DNA of 64,000 bases from Massospora cicadina (Eukaryota; Entomophthoromycota; Entomophthoromycetes; Entomophthorales; Entomophthoraceae), in contig JAKSZP010017437.1 of NCBI GenBank assembly GCA_022478985.1, forward strand, positions 1-64,000. Reading direction: 5' to 3'. Under the pieces are notes generated by a model. That model had not been told where the DNA came from, searched no databases, and saw only the letters and a list, made by a program, of their open reading frames with translations. Positions 57,118 through 64,000 of the stretch are shown piece by piece (positions within the stretch are counted from its first letter, which is position 1; every line of letters starts with the position of its first letter). The position numbers and the translations under genes are program-made.

Positions 57118-57756
57118 TGTTGATTTAATCAGATTATGCTTTTTACAATGTGTCCTGATACTAGTAAATTAGTCAAGAATTATTTTCAACATAATTAATT
57201 TGTGTCAATGTCTTGTAGGCATTTGTGGAGGAAGTTCCAACATAGCATTAGCCCATTCAGAGCTATTTTGATGAGGGAAGGCTTCTGAGGAGGGAGCTCC
57301 GAGTTAACATTTAACTTTAAATTGATAATTAAAATTTCATAATTTATTGAGGATGATCCCTGATAATTTTAGCTCAAGGTCAGAATTGCCTAGCCTTGAA
57401 ATTGAGTCAAAGGAAGTTATGACCAATAGAATGCCAAAGTGGCAGGGCAATGAATAAAAGCTAAACTCTAGTGACTGAAGAAATGATACCAATAGAAGGG
57501 CACTAAGTTGCCAAAGGATGATATCTAAATGAAAAATTACTCCATGATAAATTATCTTGTTCTTGGTTGTACTAGATTTTACTAGTAAATGATTTTAGTT
57601 TTTGTAGGACGAAAGTGCCTAAATACTATACTGAACAAAGGTCAAGTTTTAGCTGAACCTTTATCAACTCAGATTTGTGTCCCTGTTATTATACAGGGAA
57701 GTAGTATTAGTTGTGTAAAACCCACCGCAAACCTGTATAATGACCGCTTTTCAACA
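57118..57756 (+). repeat. 5' LTR of element D
   Basis: Starts tgttgattt and ends caaca. Aligns with 63389-64000: gaggatgatccctgat, gggcactaagttgccaaagg, atcttgttcttggttgtact, gttattatacaggga. About 640 bp. Confidence 0.8.
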
Positions 57757-57758
57757 AG

Positions 57759-57775
57759 TAGCGCTCACTACAGGG
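57759..57775 (+). other. Primer binding site of element D
   Basis: tagcgctcactacaggg, 2 nt after the LTR end, 15 of 17 identical to the site of element A. Confidence 0.65.
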
Positions 57776-57799
57776 GGTTTCTCTTGGCTGACGTTGCCC

Positions 57800-59300
57800 T
57801 TAAGTTATTGAGTTAAGAGAAGGATTGGGGTACCATTGAGTGAAGGGGGCAGTGGCCAAGTTGAGCCTGAATAGGGCATAACCATCTAAGTTGCAGACTT
57901 AGAATACATGGGAATGGAATCTACAGTGACATGTTTGAATCAATCCACTATCTCATAAAAAGCAGAATAAAGAGGGTAAAGAAGAAGCGCGAAGCTGTAA
58001 CTGTTAGTCAGTGACCTGAAACCCACAGCCAAGCTGAAGTTAAGGGAATTTATAATTATTTATCCAGACTTGAAGTTAAAGTTTTAGACTCCATCTCCCT
58101 TAAGCATGGAGAGGAATTGACGGACTGAGTTGCTTCAATGGAGGGTATTATGATTAAGCAGGGTTCATACTTGATTGAAGCACAAGGCCAAGTCATTATG
58201 CTAGTGAAAAACTTAGACATTAGTACCAATAAAATCCGCCAACTTACCAAAAAATTGGAGGAACTATGATAGAAGTACCAAAAGTTGAAGGCATGGAAAT
58301 CCGGCCATAAGAAATGGGAAAAGACCATCGCCAATTTTGTATCTAAGTCAGAAGGGGACACTGGCCAAAGTCATGAGGATCTCAAAAAGCGGATCTGTTT
58401 TATTCAAAAAAGTTCATGTCCAGGGATGACAGTCCCACTCATTCTGTCACAAACTCAACTAAAGGCGCCTGGAACCATGACAGCTTACCCAGTACAGCGC
58501 TTCCCCTATTCAGTAAACCACTGGCTGACAGAAAAAAGTTGGCAGAAATCCCTCTGAGGACATTAATTTCAGTTAAATCTAAAACTTTCAGAGTTTCAAG
58601 AAAATAATATACCACGTTCTTCAAGTTGTTCAAAATGGCCATGGTGGGATGTGGAGATCACCAAAAGGCGGTTACCATGGTCAACTGCCTTGAAATGGTG
58701 AGCTATAATCTCGTTTTACCATATTTAAACACCAGAAAATGGACTTATGAATAAGCAAAGAGTGCAACATAGGGAGAAGTTGGCGGTCTGGAACACTCCG
58801 CCAACCAAAAACAGTAGTTCTTATGCACTAAGTTCCAAAAAGATGTGTCTATGAAAGCCTTTTCTAACCAAAACTTATCAGAAGAACAGATCTTTACTAG
58901 TGTGGGAGTGTTGGCCAATTTTGACGCCTGGACTGCTATGAAATTGGTGCTGCAAGGACATAAAGAGCTGAATCTGGCCATCTCCACGTTGACTATGGAT
59001 GTCAAGGCAGCTCAAATGGTCGAACTTTTGCAAACTTGTGGGCCATCTTTGATGACCCCAACAAGAGCTTTTTCAATACCAATACTGGCCATTTGGGGTG
59101 TGAGGAGAAATCCCCCAATAAAAATCAAGCGGTAGCTAATCCTGAAGGTTGAGTTAGCTCGTTTAATAAAAACTTCAAAAAAGCAATGTAAGAAATCAAA
59201 ATATCTGCTACAAGTGCGGAAGTATGACCATATTTCAAAATTCTGCCGCACTAAGCCTGAAAATGTTAATATGGTTGTCTCTGCTGACACAAAACTATCC
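57800..59300 (+). pseudogene. gag remnant of element D with zinc knuckle
   Basis: Broken frames over 58080-59135 include a coiled-coil-like part (NLDISTNKIRQLTKKLEEL) and an open piece 58845-59135 (MSMKAFSNQNLSEEQIF, VLANFDAWTAMKLVLQGH). A zinc knuckle follows at about 59206-59250: Cys-Tyr-Lys-Cys-Gly, one base out of frame, then KYDHISKFCRTK, giving CX2CX4HX4C. Gag packages the element RNA. Confidence 0.75.
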
Positions 59301-60115
59301 TGCATTATAGAAGATCAGGCAGAGTAGATGTGGAACAGTCTATATCCGCCTTCACTAATGTTCCTCTGAGTGAATTTTTTTCATTTACTCGCTTGCAAGA
59401 AAAGACCTCCAAGCCTGAAATGGTCAAAAAAAGTGGCGCGACCATCCTTATATAAGCTGTATGCCCTGGCAGCGCACATGGAGGGCAAAAATACTTTATA
59501 TTATGTTAAAGTTCAATCCCCATGGCCACCATCAAGTAATAATTCCCTGAAGCAGATAAACAGCTTTTGCATTATTCAGTTCACAAATGATGCCGCCATT
59601 ATTTGAGTAAAAATATATATTCCTAATCTGAATGCACTTATGCCAATATTTGGGTGAATCAAGTAAAACCTTGAGCCATCATTGATAAGGGGGACACAAC
59701 TAATATGTTTCTATGAAATTACTGAAGAAGTTAAGGCTTGACTCCAACTTAGATCATTATAAGGTTTACAGGATGGCGGACCTATATACCACTACACCTC
59801 AAGGTGCCTATAAAGCATTGCCTTTACCATTTGGATCCCTTCTTTCTACTGCACCGGCCATATTCCTGCCTAATTAGAATTACAAATTATTGATTGTCGC
59901 TGACTTCATGCAACAGCATGGGGTCCAATGCAATTTTTCAAACAATACACTCAAAATTTTGGGGCAAACTTTGCCTCTGTTCTACCACCAGAAAGTGGAA
60001 CCATCTCCAATTAAGAGAAATGACTATTAGTTTGGTCATTGCATATGGGATCAGTTCCATAAATTATTGACATGCTGAAAAATGATCCCAGGTGCCATTG
60101 GCTCAAATTGAAGAA
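59301..60115 (+). pseudogene. Protease region of element D, decayed
   Basis: Located between gag and the dUTPase-like domain. Near 59680-59700 an Ile-Asp-Lys-Gly-Asp-Thr-Thr-Asn segment stands where Asp-[Ser/Thr]-Gly is expected. Further on, ADLYTTTPQGAYKALPLPFG, APAIFLPN and LLIVADFMQQHGVQCNFSNN resemble the flap and the closing strands of retropepsins. No intact active site seen. Confidence 0.45.
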
Positions 60116-60390
60116 TGTTAATGGATTCTTTTGAGAGCTCAAATGCCGACAGTTTATGAATTTCAGGAACTGTGCATCATCATAACTGGATTTACCTTAG
60201 ATATTCCTGACTATCTGTATGGCAAAATTCATGCACCATGTGAAAAAGACTGAACTGAACCCTATGTAGCACATGAGATTTTAATCCCCAGACACAGAGA
60301 AATTCAAGTACTGGTTGCTAACCTTTTGGATAGGCTAATACAGATAGAAAAGACCCAAGTAGTCGCCTCTATTAAAGATGTTCTAGTATT
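60116..60390 (+). pseudogene. dUTPase-like domain of element D
   Basis: Reads RAQMPTVYEFQELCIIITGF, TLDIPDYLYGKIHAPCEKD, then HEILIPRHREIQVLVANLLD and IQIEKTQVVASI, with one stop. The order Thr-Gly-Phe/hydrophobic-Pro-x-x-x-Gly-x-Ile, then a Pro-Arg-x-x-x-Ile-x-Val-Leu-x-x-Asn strand, then Ile-x-x-x-Gln-x-Val-Ala is the dUTPase fold signature (later motifs). The Asp of motif 3 is not obvious, so catalytic function is doubtful. Same place as in elements A and C. Confidence 0.6.
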
Positions 60391-60559
60391 AAACTTTTAT
60401 CTTATGACGCCTTTGATAAGTTAAATGAATTAGGATTTCCCAATGATCCAGAATCCCGGCAATCCTTGCTGTATTCGTCAGAAAAAACCGATGGGGATCT
60501 CAGAAGAACAAAAGGACCATGTCTCAAATTATTTGAACCAATTATGGAGTTTCGTGCAA

Positions 60560-61330
60560 GACAAGTATGCCCTCATGTGTGCCAAAATAAAGTTCATAAG
60601 GTCGATGTCAGAGATCAACTGCCAATTTGTATGTGACTAATTTGACGTTTGCAGGAAAGTGAGGTGATAGTTGCCAAAGAAGCTGCTAAGATACACAAAT
60701 ATTGGTTGATGGTCCCATCCTAAAGCCCTTAGGTGAGTCCAATTTTAATTGTAAAAAAGAAGGATGTATCCAACCAGGTTATTATAGATTATTGCCAGCT
60801 GGATAAAATAACAAAAAAGGAATCATAACGCTTCCACAGATTAACAACGCTCTTGATCATCTGAGAGGGACTCAATTCTTTTTGGCGATGGATCTCATAT
60901 CCAGTACTAGAAAATTGACCTACCTAAAGAGGATCAAAATTTTTTTTAATTATTACTGCAATGGACTATATCAGCTGATGCAAATGCTCCAAGGTCTTTG
61001 TAATTTGCTGTGACATTCCAATGTGCAATGAATACTGTGTTAGGCAATCTGAAGCTGTCATTCATCCTTGTCTACTTAGATGATATCAATGTTTGTAGTC
61101 ACACCTTAACAAGTTACATTAAAAACTTAGAGGAAGTTTATTAAGATTAGTGATGGAAAATCTGAAAATAAAGCTGTGGAAATGTCATCTTTTCGAAATA
61201 AAGTTGAATACCTGAGGTTCATTGTCAACGCTAATGGGCTAAGCCCTCAAAAACCCTATTGTTGAGGCAATTCAGGCCATTTCCCAACCAACGAATGTTT
61301 GCAATGTGCAGGTATTTTTGAAAATGGTCG
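60560..61330 (+). pseudogene. Reverse transcriptase remnant of element D
   Basis: Pieces in order: a Pro-Ile-Leu-Ile-Val-Lys-Lys-Lys-Asp block (60735-60770), LPQINNALDHLRGTQFFLAM and Asp-Leu (first catalytic Asp, about 60830-60895), and FILVYLDDINVCSHT with intact YLDD at 61073-61084. Then FLKMVGYYYQLIKNFSSITE (connection start, 61315-61375). Several stops and frameshifts. Confidence 0.8.
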
Positions 61331-61880
61331 GCTATTATTATCAACTCATTAAGAATTTTTCTTCTATCACTGAGCCTCTTTTTTAGCTGTTTAAGGATTC
61401 CAAGAAATAATTGTATGGAATAAAAAGAACCAGGACTCTTTTGACACCCTTATGGTATATATAATGATGTAACCAATATTGCAATATCTGATTTTTGATT
61501 GACCTTTCACTATTTGAACTTATTAATCCTTGATGGTAATTGGTGCTTATTGAGTAAGGTAGACAAATTTGGTGATTGACACCCAGTAGCATATGTGAGT
61601 CATACCATTAGTATGCAGGAGTGAAACCATATTGTGATTGAGCAGAAATACTTGCGGTAATAAGCCTGTAAGCATTTTAGGGTATATATTTTAAGGCCCA
61701 TTTTAATTTGGTAATTAATCATTCCTCGCTGAGATGGCTGCATAACCTAAAAGAGCATGAAAGGAGGTTGATCCGATGGGCTTTAAAGCTACAAGCATAT
61801 GACTTTATGATTATACACCAAGCGGGGACCATGCATTAATATTCCAATGTATCGTTGCAATTACCTTCAATTTTAATTTT
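61331..61880 (+). pseudogene. RNase H remnant of element D
   Basis: FLKMVGYYYQLIKNFSSITE leads in. HPVAYVSHTISMQE and HIVIEQKYL correspond to the middle with the catalytic Glu (61580-61660). INHSSLRWLHNLKEHERRLI (with Asn in place of the usual Asp) and FMIIHQAGTMH form the C-terminal part (61710-61840). The first TDAS motif is not clearly readable. Confidence 0.75.
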
Positions 61881-62960
61881 GCAAATTGAAGCAGATGCAT
61901 TTATGAGAAGATTCTTAGTGGGGATATTGAGGACCAGCTATCTAGATTCAGTAAGCCCTCAACAAAGCAATGGAAACATGTATATTATCAAGGGACAATT
62001 ATTTAAAATCGCCAGGGTAAAAATCCCTAATGTATCCAAGAGCATCCAAGCTCACTGTGATTGTTACCGCAGCTCATAACATAACTGGCCATGGGACCTA
62101 CAGAAAACTCTGGAACAGGTTCAATGGGAGCACTAATGAAAAACCTTTTTTAAACGTCGTGGAACACCTTGGTTGTTGTGATATGTCAGGCACACAAGCC
62201 CTTTAAGAAAGCTACTAATTTCTGGCTAGTGGAGCCTAGGTTTGCATTACATACTGTATCCATCGACGTTGTAAGCTGTTGATCCTGAGTACTGAGAAAA
62301 TATGATATGTCACCATAGCAAACAACCGCTTTAAACAGTAGGTAGAGATGCGGGCTATAGCTAAAGTAGATGCCAGAAGTACTGCTAAGCTCATAATGAA
62401 GTAGTTTTTTAATTGCATGGCTGCCTTCAGGTTACTTTAATGGATAATGGCTGCGACTTTACCATGCATAATATCCCAAAAATTAAATGAGTTAAATAAA
62501 TTTGGTGAGTACTGATGACGCCTTACCATACAGAGACCAAAGGTATGGTTGAACTAGTAAATGTTAATATTGGTGCTACTTTGGAGAAGCTTGACACTGA
62601 GAAACCTTACAGCAGGTTAACGTATCTTTCAGCAGTAACTTTTGCCTATAGTTTAAGAAATCATTAGTCAATGGGGAAAACCCCTTTTATTTTCTTTAAA
62701 GGAGTCTGGCTGGTTTGACCCATAATTTATATTCTGTGATTGAACCAAGTTTTTAATTGACACCTCTCCAATATTTGAAGAAAATGATGAAAGTCCTGAT
62801 CAGGTTACAGTCTTCCACCTATGTCAATACTCTCAAGTGGAAGCTTAAGTCAAAAGAATATGAGGATGCTAAAAGGCAGCTTTCATGACTTTTTTAATTG
62901 GCAAAAAGGTTAATTATTTGGATTCCATGGTTCTGGACGCTGAAATAAGCTAGACCAGTT
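61881..62960 (+). pseudogene. Integrase remnant of element D
   Basis: An HHCC-type piece (around 62045-62090, HCDCYR-like) precedes the core. VTLMDNGCDFTMHN (second catalytic Asp) lies near 62435-62470, and PYHTETKGMVELVNVNIGAT (third catalytic Glu) near 62522-62580. LTYLSAVTFAYSLRN follows. Broken by stops; after about 62700 only traces. Confidence 0.75.
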
Positions 62961-63388
62961 ATGTATTGGTCCTTTTGAAGTCATTGATAAGTCAGCATTA
63001 GATGCCTGCACAAATAAAGAACCTTACGATGATAATATAGTGAAATAAGTGCATGCCAAGTTCTTACAAGCATGCCAATAATTAACCATATGGTTGGGAT
63101 CATGTTGACATTATTTTGTGTCAAATTCTACTAGTATCTCAGATGGTTGTTCAGCGTTTTAGGCAATTCCTAATGCAATTAAACTCCTTGGTAATGATTT
63201 CTGATCCCTTCAATTGATGCTCTGTTTTATTTTTCTCAGCTACTAATGCCGTTAGTGCTCCTAACTTTTTTATATTTTATTGATGATCACCACAATTGGA
63301 TTTCTGCCACCTCTAGGATGCTTGGGTCAGGAAAAGGTAATTGCGTTAGAAGACATGTCAGAAGAAGATAATCTGGTTAAGTAGGGAA

Positions 63389-64000
63389 TGTATTGGGAAT
63401 TTAACCAGATTGTGTTTTTCCAATGTGTTCCAATAAACTAGTGATTTGGTTAAAGATTCTAATATATTTATTAGTGTTAACGACTTGTAGGTTTTCTAGA
63501 GTAAGCTCTAACATAACATTTGACCATTCAGAGCTATGTTGATGATTTTAGGTTTCTGAGGAGGGAGGTCTGAGTTAAAATTTATGATTAATTTGACTAT
63601 TAGGCTTCCTTAACTTATTGGGGATGATCCCTGATATTTTACCATATTGAGGGCAGGATCTCCTAGCCTGGGAAATTAAGTCAAAGAAAGTTCTGACCAA
63701 TGGCATGTAGAAGCTGCAGGACAATGAATTAAAGCTAAACTAGTGAATGAGGCAAGGATACCAATAGGTGGGCACTAAGTTGCCAAAGGATGATATCTAG
63801 ATGAAAATATTTCCCTAATAATCATCTTGTTCTTGGTTGTACTAGATTTTACTGTAAAAGGTTATAGTTTTTGTAGGACGGAAGTGCCTAAATACTATAG
63901 TGAACAAAGGTCACGTTTTAACTGAACCTCTATCAGCTCAGCTTTGAGATCCTGTTATTATACAGGGAGCTGTATTAGTTGGGGAAAAACCTTCATGAAC
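63389..64000 (+). repeat. 3' LTR of element D, cut by the window end
   Basis: Starts tgtattggg and is collinear with 57118-57730. It should end within about 30 bases beyond the window. Confidence 0.8.

Larger units (their letters stand above)
57118..64000 (+). mobile_element. Element D: Ty3/Gypsy element with dUTPase-like domain (3' LTR cut)
   Basis: A 5' LTR, primer binding site, gag with zinc knuckle, protease region, dUTPase-like domain, RT, RNase H and integrase occur in order, followed by a 3' LTR from 63389 that runs to the window edge. No chromodomain. Catalytic motifs of RT (YLDD) and integrase are partly kept, but frames are broken many times. Confidence 0.8.

Noticed and set aside
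1..64000. tRNA, rRNA or other structural RNA genes
   Set aside because: Scanning by eye for A-box/B-box pairs and conserved rRNA cores gave nothing convincing; a covariance-model search would be needed to exclude them.

Overview
The window looks like a gene-poor, repeat-bloated stretch of a eukaryotic nuclear genome, most likely from a fungus with a large transposon-rich genome. The reasons are spliceosomal-type coding structure, chromovirus-type Ty3/Gypsy elements with C-terminal chromodomains, Helitron termini, and one recognisable host gene of fungal type: the protein phosphatase 1 inhibitor YPI1/PPP1R11. I cannot assign a species. Nearly all coding capacity belongs to decayed Ty3/Gypsy LTR retrotransposons. 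Reading frames are broken by many in-frame stops and frameshifts, so almost everything listed is a pseudogene, and the longer open frames are mostly surviving fragments.

Layout, left to right. (1) 1-2.8 kb: a minus-strand gag remnant (family B) abuts a plus-strand integrase plus LTR remnant (family A). (2) 2.8-6.3 kb: AT-rich sequence with a pair of old LTR-like direct repeats. (3) 6.3-9.0 kb: two related non-autonomous Helitrons, with a small fold-back element between them. (4) 9.0-11.3 kb: host-like, CpG-richer island with a broken YPI1 gene. (5) 11.3-21.6 kb: a minus-strand LTR element split by a plus-strand chromovirus (family B). That chromovirus is followed through a shared LTR by a second, partial gag copy. 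(6) 21.6-22.4 kb: probable solo LTR. (7) 23.6-32.8 kb: element C, gag-PR-dUTPase-RT-RNase H-IN, with a 1.67 kb insertion inside its 5' LTR. (8) 34.0-40.8 kb: element A, same architecture, flanked by unique AT-rich DNA. (9) 43.1-46.8 kb: a scrambled Gypsy remnant in which RNase H is joined to a gag. (10) 50.0-55.8 kb: element E, the best preserved chromovirus, with 741/742-bp LTRs and a gag whose start lies inside the LTR. (11) 55.8-57.1 kb: 5' fragment of another element. (12) 57.1-64.0 kb: element D, whose 3' LTR runs off the window.

Two retrotransposon lineages coexist. B and E are chromodomain elements. A, C and D lack a visible chromodomain, share a primer binding site resembling tggtgctcactacaggg, and carry a dUTPase-like domain between protease and reverse transcriptase. 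The least expected signal is a set of at least six tiny insertions of 17-49 nt. They end in an A-run, have nearly the same 3' end (ccatctagtacta plus A's, or ccacttagtgcta plus A's), and each sits between 13-15 bp direct repeats. They look like extreme 5'-truncated products of a LINE/SINE machinery whose full-length source is not in the window. All of this comes from reading the sequence by eye; family labels A-E are local names.
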